From: Bacillus sp. T3
Lineage (GTDB): Bacteria; Bacillota; Bacilli; Bacillales; Cytobacillaceae
Length of the DNA: 64,000 nt
Assembly (NCBI RefSeq): GCF_033449965.1
Contig: NZ_CP137761.1
Span: 1,488,001 to 1,552,000, forward strand
Reading direction: 5' to 3'
Shown here: positions 1 through 7,733 of the stretch, piece by piece
Layout of the letters: every line of letters starts with the position of its first letter
Position numbering within the stretch: position 1 is the first letter of the stretch
Notes under the pieces: model-generated
What the model saw: the letters and a program-made list of their open reading frames with translations, nothing else
Told to the model about the DNA's origin: nothing
Databases searched by the model: none
Position numbers and translations under genes: made by a program

Positions 1-335
1 CCGTTGAGGAAATTTTTGAGGAAGCAAAAGGCTTATTTTTAAAAAATTGGAACGGCGAAGGTATTCGATTACTTGGTGTAACAGGAACGGATTTACAGGA
101 GCAGGAGGATGCAGTTAAACAGCTTGACCTGTTTTCGTACGAAAATGACGCAAAAAAGGCGCCATTGTATGAAACGATGGAAAAGTTACGTGAGAAATTT
201 GGCAAGCATATCATTGAAAAAGCTGTCGATGTCGCATCGGAGCAGCCGAACACGACCACAATTGGGACAGATACTAGCTTTAATAAAGATTTCTTGTTAC
301 AAGCTGAAAAACAGAAGAAGAACAAAAAAGAGTGA
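1..335 (+). CDS. dinB: DNA polymerase IV (Y-family), C-terminal part only
   Basis: Only the last ~110 codons are in the window, ending with TGA at 333-335; the 5' part lies upstream. The visible part is the end of the little-finger domain and the tail: an IRLLGV strand (which in this family follows a LF..WNG segment) and a QLDLFSY motif near the end, which resembles the beta-clamp-binding tail of Y-family polymerases. It matches the B. subtilis PolY1 (YqjH) type, and yqjH is the gene directly upstream of gndA in that species, so synteny supports the call. It would carry out error-prone lesion bypass. The catalytic palm domain cannot be inspected here. Confidence 0.85.
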   Translation, partial: VEEIFEEAKGLFLKNWNGEGIRLLGVTGTDLQEQEDAVKQLDLFSYENDAKKAPLYETMEKLREKFGKHIIEKAVDVASEQPNTTTIGTDTSFNKDFLLQAEKQKKNKKE

Positions 336-464
336 GAATAGGTGGTCAATAGTTTAGTCAAAATAAGAGTGAGAAGGTAAATAGTTGAATCTCCTGTCGA
401 ATCTTGTTAAAGTATTAAAGGTAAATTTGTTTACGGAATATAGTGCTAGAAGGGACGTTAAATC

Positions 465-1877
465 ATGAGTACACAACAAATTGGCGTAATTGGTTTAGCT
501 GTAATGGGCAAAAACCTTGCAATGAATATTGAAAGCAGAGGATACACGGTTTCTGTTTATAATCGTTCACGCGAAAAAACAGACGAAATGTTAAGTGAAA
601 CGACAGGGAAAAACATTGTCGGTACATATACACTTGAAGAATTCGTAAACTCATTAGAAATACCTCGCAAAATTCTTTTAATGGTAAAAGCAGGGGCGGC
701 TACTGATGCAACAATTGAACAGTTAAAGCCATTGCTAGACAAAGGTGATATCGTCATTGATGGTGGAAACACATTCTTTGTTGATACACAGCGTCGTAAT
801 AAAGAATTAAGTGAACTAGGAATTCACTTTATTGGAACAGGGGTTTCTGGTGGTGAAGAAGGTGCTCTTCGCGGACCTTCAATCATGCCTGGTGGTCAAA
901 AGGAAGCACACGCACTTGTTGCTCCAATCTTTGAAGCCATTTCTGCAAAAGTAAATGGTGAGCCTTGTACAACTTATATCGGTCCAGATGGTGCCGGACA
1001 TTACGTAAAAATGGTGCACAACGGTATTGAGTACGGCGATATGCAATTAATTTGCGAAGCGTACTTCTTAATGAAACACACATTAGGTTTGAGTGCTCAG
1101 GAGTTCCATGAGGTGTTCTCTGAGTGGAACAAAGGTGAGCTTGATAGCTACTTAATCGAGATTACCGCTGATATTTTCACAAAAATGGATGAAGAGACTG
1201 GTAAGCCACTAGTCGATCTTATCCTTGATACAGCAGGCCAAAAAGGTACAGGTAAATGGACGAGCCAAAGTGCTCTAGACTTAGGTGTGCCGCTTCCAAT
1301 CATCACGGAATCTGTATTTGCACGATTTATTTCGGCGATGAAGGATGAGCGCGTTGCAGCAAGCAAGCTATTAAATGGCCCAGAAGCAAAACCGTTTACT
1401 GGTGACAAAGCAGCCTTTATTGAAGCGGTTCGTAAAGCGTTATACATGAGTAAAATTGTGTCCTATGCTCAAGGCTTCGCACAAATGCGTGCTGCGTCAG
1501 AAGAGTACAACTGGGATCTTCAATACGGCGATATTGCGATGATTTTCCGCGGTGGCTGTATCATCCGTGCCCAATTCTTACAAAAAATTAAAGATGCTTA
1601 TGATCGCGACCCAGGCTTGAAAAATCTATTGCTTGATCCTTACTTCAAGGAGATTGTTGAGAGTTACCAAGCTGCTCTTCGTGAAATCATTGGCGTTTCT
1701 GTACAGAACGGTGTTCCGGTTCCATGTTTCTCTGCAGCATTGTCTTACTTCGACAGCTACAGATTAGAAACACTACCAGCGAATCTGCTTCAAGCACAAC
1801 GTGATTATTTCGGTGCTCACACATACCAACGCACTGATAAAGAAGGAATTTTCCATACTGAGTGGATGGAAAAATAA
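465..1877 (+). CDS. gndA: 6-phosphogluconate dehydrogenase, decarboxylating (NADP+)
   Basis: A 470-aa cytoplasmic enzyme that oxidises and decarboxylates 6-phosphogluconate to ribulose 5-phosphate, giving NADPH (oxidative pentose phosphate pathway). The N-terminal Rossmann motif GLAVMG is at residues ~10-15, followed by an NRS..K segment typical of NADP+ binding. The substrate/catalytic motif with K and H (GHYVKMVHNGIEY) lies near 180-190, and the C-terminal tail ends in the family's typical short lysine-containing stretch. Length matches the family (~469 aa). An AGAAGGGA ribosome binding site precedes the ATG. It converges with zwf, the first enzyme of the same pathway, as in B. subtilis. 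Confidence 0.97.
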   Translation: MSTQQIGVIGLAVMGKNLAMNIESRGYTVSVYNRSREKTDEMLSETTGKNIVGTYTLEEFVNSLEIPRKILLMVKAGAATDATIEQLKPLLDKGDIVIDGGNTFFVDTQRRNKELSELGIHFIGTGVSGGEEGALRGPSIMPGGQKEAHALVAPIFEAISAKVNGEPCTTYIGPDGAGHYVKMVHNGIEYGDMQLICEAYFLMKHTLGLSAQEFHEVFSEWNKGELDSYLIEITADIFTKMDEETGKPLVDLILDTAGQKGTGKWTSQSALDLGVPLPIITESVFARFISAMKDERVAASKLLNGPEAKPFTGDKAAFIEAVRKALYMSKIVSYAQGFAQMRAASEEYNWDLQYGDIAMIFRGGCIIRAQFLQKIKDAYDRDPGLKNLLLDPYFKEIVESYQAALREIIGVSVQNGVPVPCFSAALSYFDSYRLETLPANLLQAQRDYFGAHTYQRTDKEGIFHTEWMEK

Positions 1878-1886
1878 AAATAATAA

Positions 1887-1926
1887 AAGGCGATTTCATT
1901 TGTGAGAATGAAGTCGCCTTTTTTTG
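1887..1926 (+). terminator. rho-independent terminator of gndA
   Basis: The arms AAGGCGATTTCAT (1887-1899) and ATGAAGTCGCCTT (1908-1920) form a 13-bp stem with one G-U pair, followed by a T-run directly after the gndA stop codon. Confidence 0.9.
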
Positions 1927-2000
1927 AAGACCGATTGATTGGTGCCCGACAACAGGAGAGAAAGCGAGAACGGTAAATCGGTAATCAATAGGCACGGAAT

Positions 2001-2038
2001 AGAAAAACCCCTACATCACGAATTAGATGCAGGGGTTT
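2001..2038 (-). terminator. rho-independent terminator of zwf
   Basis: On the minus strand AAACCCCTGCAT pairs with ATGTAGGGGTTT and is followed by TTTTTCT. It lies just after the zwf stop codon and faces the gndA terminator, so the convergent pair is separated by two back-to-back terminators. Confidence 0.85.
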
Positions 2039-2044
2039 GATCGT

Positions 2045-3547
2045 TTATTTACATGTTTCAACATCTAGCATTGTTACAGGCCACCAGTGGAAGCCATCCT
2101 TCTCCAAAAGCTCATGAGCCGCTTTTGGCCCCATTGTATTGGATTCATAATTCGGGAAGCTAGTTTCCGTTGTTTTCTCCCAAACGTTCGAAATGTTGTC
2201 GACAAAGCTCCAGGATAGGGCTACTTCATCCCAATGGGTAAAGTTCGTGGCATCACCTCGCATACAGTCAAACAGTAGCTTCTCATAAGCCTCAGGCGTG
2301 TTAATTCCATCGATGCCTCTATTCGCATAGCTTAGCTTAACCGGCTTGGCTGCTAAACTCTGCCCGGACTTCTTGGCGTTTAAATGGAGTGTAATCCCTT
2401 CTTCTGGTTGAATGTGAATCACCAACAAGTTTGGCTGTAATTCCTGCTCAGTCTGGTAATACAGATTCATCGGAATATCTTTAAATTGAACCACAATTTT
2501 CGTTTGTTTTGTTAGCATTCTTTTTCCTGTACGAATATAGAATGGAACGCCTGCCCAGCGGAAGTTATCAATCATCAATTTCCCTGCAACAAATGTTTCC
2601 GTGTTTGATGCAGGATTGACCATATCCTCATTTCGATAAGCTGGGAGTTGTTGCCCATTTACCGTTCCTTCACCGTATTGTCCACGTACAAAATATTTTT
2701 CTACTTCAGTTTCACTAATGACTCTTAAACTTCTGAGGGCACGCACTTTTTCAGAACGAATTTCTTCATCAGTTAGACGAATCGGTGGCTCCATTGCTAG
2801 CAAGGCGACCATTTGTAGCATATGGTTTTGCACCATATCGCGCAGTGCTCCACTCTTTTCATAATAGCGACCACGTTCCTCAACACCGAGAACTTCACTA
2901 GAAGTGATTTGGATGTTGGAAATATAGCGGTTGTTCCAAAGAGGCTCAAACATGGCATTCGCAAAACGGATGACTTCGATATTTTGAACCATTTCTTTAC
3001 CAAGATAATGGTCAATTCGGTAGATTTCATTCTCAGAAAAAGCTGTACGAATTTGCTTATTTAATTTTTTAGCGGATTCTAGGTCATGTCCGAAAGGTTT
3101 TTCAATCACAAGTCGTTTAAAGCCTTTTACGTTGGTCAATCCATCTTTTTTCAAATGCTCAGCAATCGTACCAAAGAACTCAGGTGCCATGGCTAAATAA
3201 AAGATGCGATTCCCATCAAGCTGATACGTAGTATCTAATTGTTCAGCTAGCCCATTTAGTGCAGCGTAGGAATTAGAATCAGTTACATCATGAGAGTGGT
3301 AAACAAAACGTGAAATGAAATCTTCAATATTCTCGCTGCTGTTATCTGCAGTTAAGATTGAATCCTTCACATTTTGCTTGAATTGTTCATTTGTAATCGA
3401 ACGTCTTGCCACACCAATGACAGCGAAACGGTCTAGATTTCCCTTTTGGTATAGCTGATATAATGAAGGAAAGAGCTTACGGTTGGCTAAATCACCTGTT
3501 GCTCCAAATATCATAATTAATGCAGTCGGTTTTTCAGTTTGGTTCAC
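2045..3547 (-). CDS. zwf: Glucose-6-phosphate 1-dehydrogenase
   Basis: A 500-aa cytoplasmic enzyme that oxidises glucose 6-phosphate to 6-phosphogluconolactone with NADP+, the entry step of the oxidative pentose phosphate pathway. The nucleotide-binding motif GATGDLA is at residues 15-21. The active-site motif RIDHYLGKE lies near residues 178-186, and EKPFGHD, also conserved in the family, precedes it. Length fits the family (~490-500 aa). The gene converges on gndA, which encodes the next dehydrogenase of the pathway, and is divergent from rnz across a ~250-bp gap that should hold both promoters. Confidence 0.97.
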   Translation of the reverse strand: MNQTEKPTALIMIFGATGDLANRKLFPSLYQLYQKGNLDRFAVIGVARRSITNEQFKQNVKDSILTADNSSENIEDFISRFVYHSHDVTDSNSYAALNGLAEQLDTTYQLDGNRIFYLAMAPEFFGTIAEHLKKDGLTNVKGFKRLVIEKPFGHDLESAKKLNKQIRTAFSENEIYRIDHYLGKEMVQNIEVIRFANAMFEPLWNNRYISNIQITSSEVLGVEERGRYYEKSGALRDMVQNHMLQMVALLAMEPPIRLTDEEIRSEKVRALRSLRVISETEVEKYFVRGQYGEGTVNGQQLPAYRNEDMVNPASNTETFVAGKLMIDNFRWAGVPFYIRTGKRMLTKQTKIVVQFKDIPMNLYYQTEQELQPNLLVIHIQPEEGITLHLNAKKSGQSLAAKPVKLSYANRGIDGINTPEAYEKLLFDCMRGDATNFTHWDEVALSWSFVDNISNVWEKTTETSFPNYESNTMGPKAAHELLEKDGFHWWPVTMLDVETCK

Positions 3548-3796
3548 GATGAAGTACCTCTCTTTGATTAAATTCTTAAAAATATGTAGAGAATTAATTG
3601 TCTTTACAAATATTAAATTTTAGCGTTAAGTGCTCCAATTAGCAAATAATTCGAGACGATTATCAATAGTTTTCTTCTAAATTCGACTCAATATCCTAAT
3701 ATTTTCAAGATAAATATCTGAGGCAAGGCTTGCTTGGTCAATCTGTGGTATAGTGTTGCTTAACATATAATGTATGAAGGAAGGAGCAAAATTTTC

Positions 3797-4725
3797 GTGG
3801 AGGTTTTCTTTTTAGGAACTGGGGCAGGGGTTCCCGCAAAGCTTCGAAATGTTACTTCGATTGCTTTGAAGCTGTTGGAGGAACGAGGCAGCATTTGGCT
3901 GTTTGATTGCGGTGAAGCAACCCAGCATCAAGTATTACATACATCCATTAAGCCGCGTAGAATCGAGAAGATATTTATTACTCATCTGCATGGAGATCAT
4001 ATTTATGGCTTGCCTGGCCTTTTATCAAGCCGTTCTTTTCAAGGGGGGAAACGGGGGTCACACTTTATGGACCAAAAGGTTTGAAGCAATATGTCCAGAT
4101 TAGTTTAACTGTTAGTCAGACCTATTTAAAGTATCCGTTGGAAGTGGTTGAAATTGAGGAAGGCGTCGTCTTTGAAGATGAACAATTTCTCGTCGAAACG
4201 CTCCCGCTGCAACACGGTATTCCCTCATATGGCTATCGCATTGTTGAAAAAGACCGACCGGGAACTTTGCATGCCGATAAGCTAGCACAAGCAGGGGTCA
4301 AGCCAGGCCCGATTTATAAAAAAATTAAAAATGGGGAAGATGTGACGCTTGAGGACGGTACGGTCATTGAGGCGAAAAAGTTTCTAGGTTCGGCACAAAA
4401 AGGACGTGTTGTGACGATTCTTGGAGATACAAGAAAATGTGAAAATGCAGCTGTGTTGGCGCGGGGAGCAGATTTGCTTGTTCATGAAGCAACATTCGCC
4501 AAAGGGGAAGAGGGACTGGCTCATGATTATTTCCATTCCACGACCCATCAGGCAGCACAAATTGCGCTGGCTGCTTGTGTGAAGAAGCTTTGTCTCACTC
4601 ATATCAGTTCGCGCTATGATCGAGAAGCCTCAAAAGAGCTGTTGTTGGAGGCAAAAGAACTCTTTGCTGAAACGGAGTTAGCCGAGGACTTTAAAGAACT
4701 AGAAATCCCACTTGTTAAGAGTTAA
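3797..4725 (+). pseudogene. rnz: Ribonuclease Z, reading frame broken by a 1-base deletion
   Basis: tRNase Z is an MBL-fold zinc endonuclease that removes 3' trailers from tRNA precursors lacking an encoded CCA. The start is GTG at 3797, behind AAGGAAGGAG, giving a product beginning MEVFFLGTGAG like B. subtilis Rnz; an upstream ATG at 3770 has no match to the family. The metal motif HLHGDH is intact. After SFQGG the frame is lost at a six-G run (4043-4048); one extra G would restore QGGET..VTLYGPKG and join it to the second part (4049-4725), which carries GDTR and HEATFA motifs. Total length (~309 codons) is normal. Rnz is essential in B. subtilis, so a sequence error is more likely than real loss. 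Confidence 0.85.
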
Positions 4726-4736
4726 TCTTGTGGTTT

Positions 4737-4825
4737 ATTCGCCAGAATCAATATTTTACTCGCCTGATCCGAGATTTAATCGCCTGATTAATGTTTTATT
4801 CGCCTAATCCCATGTTTTATTCGCC
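4737..4825. repeat. Imperfect tandem array, period 20-21 bp (core ATTCGCC)
   Basis: Five units share a core ATTCGCC (or ACTCGCC/AATCGCC), starting at 4737, 4758, 4778, 4798 and 4819. Four of the five are preceded by TTT and three are followed by TGAT or TAAT. Spacing is 21, 20, 20 and 21 bp, close to two helical turns. The array lies between the convergent rnz and SET-domain genes, upstream of their shared terminator. No open reading frame explains it. Confidence 0.75.
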
Positions 4826-4874
4826 AAAGCCACATCCATGTTACAATTTTCGGTATTTATAATCTAATCAAATC

Positions 4875-4907
4875 AAAAAGCAGGCATACCAAATGCCTGC
4901 TTTTTTA
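4875..4907. terminator. bidirectional terminator between rnz and the SET-domain gene
   Basis: The perfect arms AAGCAGGCAT and ATGCCTGCTT (4879-4902) are flanked by A-run and T-run on opposite sides, so the hairpin can terminate transcription from both converging genes. Confidence 0.85.
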
Positions 4908-4919
4908 GATTCATATTTA

Positions 4920-5315
4920 TTATTTATTACTCGGATCATTGTCTTTGTTAAACCAAAGCGGGTCATTATCATCGACATCACCATTATAATTGATGAGGAT
5001 TTCCTCGCCAGCTTTAATATCCTTATAGGCATAGAAGTCAAATGTGTGGTTTGGAAAATTAATATCGTAGGTCGCATTAGGCTCATACGAATGGTTAAAG
5101 AGCATTCCATAACCTAATAGCAGGGCGCTATGGTTTTTCCCATATTCAAATGCATAATCTGCAAGTAATGTTTTCTCGATGTGAACATGCTCAGCGTTTG
5201 GATAAGGAATGACTGGAGCTTCATGAATCAGCTCACCTTTTGCAATATCACGTGTTGCGAACACTCCGCGATTTAATTCTCCATCGCTGAGCTTAGATGT
5301 TTTTATTTCAATCAT
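4920..5315 (-). CDS. SET domain-containing protein (putative lysine methyltransferase)
   Basis: A ~131-aa protein made of a single small SET domain. The start ATG at 5315 is chosen because AAAGGAGA lies 5 nt upstream; an upstream in-frame ATG at 5336 has no such site. The SET signatures are present in order: RGVFATRDI..GE near residues 16-28 (SAM binding), FNHSYEPNA near 73-81 (the NHS/C-x-PN motif) and GEEILINYN near 102-110 with the catalytic-type tyrosine. It lacks pre- or post-SET zinc regions. By family it would methylate a protein lysine using SAM; the substrate is unknown. It has its own terminator and is not part of an operon. Confidence 0.8.
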   Translation of the reverse strand: MIEIKTSKLSDGELNRGVFATRDIAKGELIHEAPVIPYPNAEHVHIEKTLLADYAFEYGKNHSALLLGYGMLFNHSYEPNATYDINFPNHTFDFYAYKDIKAGEEILINYNGDVDDNDPLWFNKDNDPSNK

Positions 5316-5423
5316 AATAATCTCCTTTAGTTTCACATAGCTTATCCTACTAAGCTAACAGTTCGGAAAGGGGAAAGCAACTGTTTTATCTTTGCGTGCT
5401 ACTTACCTTCGGATAATCTGGAC

Positions 5424-5448
5424 CGAAAAAAGAGCTCGAAAGCTCTTC
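5424..5448 (-). terminator. terminator of namA
   Basis: On the minus strand AAGAGCT and AGCTCTT form a short hairpin with a TTTTTT tail directly beyond the namA stop codon. Confidence 0.75.
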
Positions 5449-5449
5449 T

Positions 5450-6472
5450 TTAAAAATTCCAGCCCCGCTCATATTGGGTAGGGGATTCGATTGCTGTCTT
5501 CAGTTCTGCCGCTGCCGTTCTTGGCCAGTATGGGTTACGCAACAATTCTCGCGCAAGGATGACAAGGTCGGCTCGCTCACTTTGGACAATTTCTTCTGCA
5601 TGTAAGCCTGAGGTAATCAGTCCCACCGCTCCAGTTGCTATTCCAGCCTGATGCTTAATCGTATCTGACAGCGGTACTTGATAGCCTGGATACACATTGA
5701 TTTTGGCGTGTACAAGTCCACCGGAGCTGACATCGATTAAATCTACACCTTGAGCCTTCAGCCAGCTGGCAATCGTCACATAGTCTTGAACATTTAATCC
5801 TTCAGGATCGTAATCGGTAGCAGAGACGCGAACAAACAATGGACCGTCCCAAACGGTTTTCACTGCTTCCAAGACTTCTTTTAAAAATCGATAGCGATTT
5901 TCAGGTGTACCGCCGTATTCATCATTGCGATGGTTCGTTAACGGAGATAGAAATTGATTGATCAAATAACCGTGTGCTCCGTGAATTTCGATTACGTCAA
6001 AGCCGGCATTTTTGGCACGAATAACCGCTTGTTTAAACGCTTCAATACTTTCATGAATTTCCTGTTTGGTCATTTCCTTTGGTGTTTTTGAGTTTTCATC
6101 AAATGGAATCGCCGAAGGAGCAACGATCTCCCCATCCACTGTTGCTTTTCTTCCTGCATGGGCAATTTGTATGCCAATTTTCGCTCCATGCTCCTTCACT
6201 TGCTTGACGAGGGTTTTGAAGCCTTCCGCCTGTTCATCGTTCCAAATCCCTAAATCACGACTTGAAATTCGACCTTGTGGTGTAATGGCGGTTGCTTCAA
6301 CAATAATCAAGCCAACCTGGCCAACGGCTCTGCTGACATAATGAGTCAAATGAAAGTTCGTAAGCGTACCGTCCTCTTTATCGCAAGAATACATGCACAT
6401 CGGCGCCATGACAATTCGGTTCTTTAAGGTTAATTCCTTTATTGTAAAAGGCGAAAATAGTTTTGCAGTCAA
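5450..6472 (-). CDS. namA: NADPH dehydrogenase, old yellow enzyme family
   Basis: A 340-aa FMN flavoprotein of the OYE family that reduces electrophilic alkenes (alpha,beta-unsaturated carbonyls, nitro compounds) with NADPH; likely a detoxification enzyme. I place the start at TTG 6472, since AAGGAGG lies 9 nt upstream and the residue numbering then matches B. subtilis YqjM: C26 and Y28 in APMCMYS and the paired histidines in EIHGAHGYL. The longer in-frame extension to 6511 has no ribosome binding site. The C-terminal YERGW segment, whose arginine reaches into the neighbouring subunit in YqjM, is also present. Confidence 0.93.
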   Translation of the reverse strand: MTAKLFSPFTIKELTLKNRIVMAPMCMYSCDKEDGTLTNFHLTHYVSRAVGQVGLIIVEATAITPQGRISSRDLGIWNDEQAEGFKTLVKQVKEHGAKIGIQIAHAGRKATVDGEIVAPSAIPFDENSKTPKEMTKQEIHESIEAFKQAVIRAKNAGFDVIEIHGAHGYLINQFLSPLTNHRNDEYGGTPENRYRFLKEVLEAVKTVWDGPLFVRVSATDYDPEGLNVQDYVTIASWLKAQGVDLIDVSSGGLVHAKINVYPGYQVPLSDTIKHQAGIATGAVGLITSGLHAEEIVQSERADLVILARELLRNPYWPRTAAAELKTAIESPTQYERGWNF

Positions 6473-6570
6473 TGAAAAAAGCCTCCTTATACTTCGGTAA
6501 TCTAAACACATACCTAGTATAGCAGAGGCTTTTTAAAAAGAAAATTTATCCAATTCGTAAAACGTCTTTT

Positions 6571-7407
6571 CTATTTCACTGGATAGAGCTCATCACTTAA
6601 GGCCAATCCTAGTCGTTTTGATTGGGCGGTTGCTTCTTTAATACATTGAATAAAGGCTTTTTGTACTTCGAAAGACTCTAATACTCGAAGTCCGGCTTCT
6701 GTTGTTCCACCTGGGCTAGTTACTTCTTGACGCAATTGCTTGGCTGGTTTTGAGGATGTTGCAACCATCTCGGCTGCCCCTTGCAACGTTTGAACGATAA
6801 GCTGTTTGGCCACTTGTTGATCCAGGCCAATTTCTTGGGCACCCTTTTCCATTGCTTCAATTAAATAATAAATATAAGCAGGGCCGCTTCCGGAAAGTCC
6901 TGTAATCGCATCAATTTGTTTTTCCTCGACAAAGGTTGTCAGTCCGACTGTTTCAAAAATGGTTTGCACAATTTCTTGCTGACGCTCGGTAACATATGAG
7001 TTGATCGCCAGTCCTGTTGCCGATTTCCCAACGGTTGCCGATGTATTTGGCATCGCGCGTACGACAGGCAGTTTTTTTTCAGCAAGCAATTCAATATTTT
7101 CAATCGAGACTCCGGCCAAAACACTTATCAGCATCGTCTTCTCGGTTAAATAAGAGCGAATTTGTGAGATTCCGATCGCTGCTTCCTTCGGTTTCATGGC
7201 TAAAATGACAGCATCGGCATCCTCCACTAGTTCTTTTAGATTATAAGTACCTTTTACGCCGTATTTTTGGTTCAGGTTGTCTAGTTTTTCTTGATTACTT
7301 CGATTTGTTACCCAGATTTGCTCACCTGTTAGGAGCTTGCTTTCGACAATGCCCGAAATCATCGCTTCGGCCATTGATCCAGCACCAATAAATGCTAATT
7401 TTTTCAT
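6571..7407 (-). CDS. proI: Pyrroline-5-carboxylate reductase
   Basis: A 278-aa enzyme that reduces 1-pyrroline-5-carboxylate to L-proline with NAD(P)H, the last step of proline synthesis. The N-terminal Rossmann motif GAGSMAEAM lies at residues 8-16, and the C-terminal dimer/substrate motif SGSGPAY with the following ST-rich SPGGTTEAGL segment is intact. AAAGGGGA precedes the ATG. The gene is transcribed alone and is headed by an unusual T-box-like leader (see 7454-7545); B. subtilis proI is known to be under T-box control by tRNA-Pro. Confidence 0.95.
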   Translation of the reverse strand: MKKLAFIGAGSMAEAMISGIVESKLLTGEQIWVTNRSNQEKLDNLNQKYGVKGTYNLKELVEDADAVILAMKPKEAAIGISQIRSYLTEKTMLISVLAGVSIENIELLAEKKLPVVRAMPNTSATVGKSATGLAINSYVTERQQEIVQTIFETVGLTTFVEEKQIDAITGLSGSGPAYIYYLIEAMEKGAQEIGLDQQVAKQLIVQTLQGAAEMVATSSKPAKQLRQEVTSPGGTTEAGLRVLESFEVQKAFIQCIKEATAQSKRLGLALSDELYPVK

Positions 7408-7453
7408 GATTTTTTTGTTCCCCTTTAATTTTAAAAATTTATCAGTCTTAACA

Positions 7454-7545
7454 AAAAAGACCGTTCGCCCGTAAAAAGGACGAAAGGTCTTTGCTTCCGT
7501 GGTATCACCTTTTACTTATCGCTATTTTTTAAAAAGTAAATTTTA
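7454..7545 (-). promoter_or_regulatory. T-box-like leader with terminator, Stem I apparently missing
   Basis: On the minus strand a T-box-like sequence AAGGTGATACCACGG (7497-7511) is followed by CTTTCGTCC and a strong terminator hairpin (GACC..TTCGTCC against GGGCGAACGGTC, 7455-7492) with a T-run. The canonical T-box is AGGGTGGTACCGCGG; here the UGGN that pairs with the tRNA CCA end reads UGAU. A good promoter (7552-7580) lies only ~45 nt upstream, leaving no room for the usual Stem I with its specifier loop. It is therefore a degenerate or minimal T-box leader rather than a standard one. Confidence 0.6.
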
Positions 7546-7551
7546 ATTGTG

Positions 7552-7580
7552 ATTATGCAAAAGAACATTGTATCTGTCAA
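7552..7580 (-). promoter_or_regulatory. SigA-type promoter of proI
   Basis: Minus-strand TTGACA (7575-7580), a 17-bp spacer and CATAAT (7552-7557). The start point would fall near 7545, giving a leader of ~140 nt. Confidence 0.7.
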
Positions 7581-7733
7581 GGGGATGATGAGAATTTATA
7601 TTAAATTATGTGAAAATAATGACAATTTAGTAAATTTTGGTTTATACTTATTATATTATTAGAGGTTATGTTGGAATCGTTTGCTTGGTGCATAATGAAT
7701 CTATCGAAAAATAATGTTAAAGGAGTTGATATG

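Noticed and set aside
109..357. 82-aa ORF overlapping the dinB end
   Set aside because: Out-of-frame shadow of the polymerase IV C-terminus; the in-frame reading is well conserved.
2822..3064. ORF antisense to zwf
   Set aside because: Shadow of zwf with no ribosome site; same applies to the many antisense frames over dacF, pdp, recQ and yqjW.
4040..4085. Programmed frameshift in rnz
   Set aside because: The G-run is short and there is no recognisable stimulator; rnz is not known to use frameshifting, and similar lesions in other genes point to sequence error.
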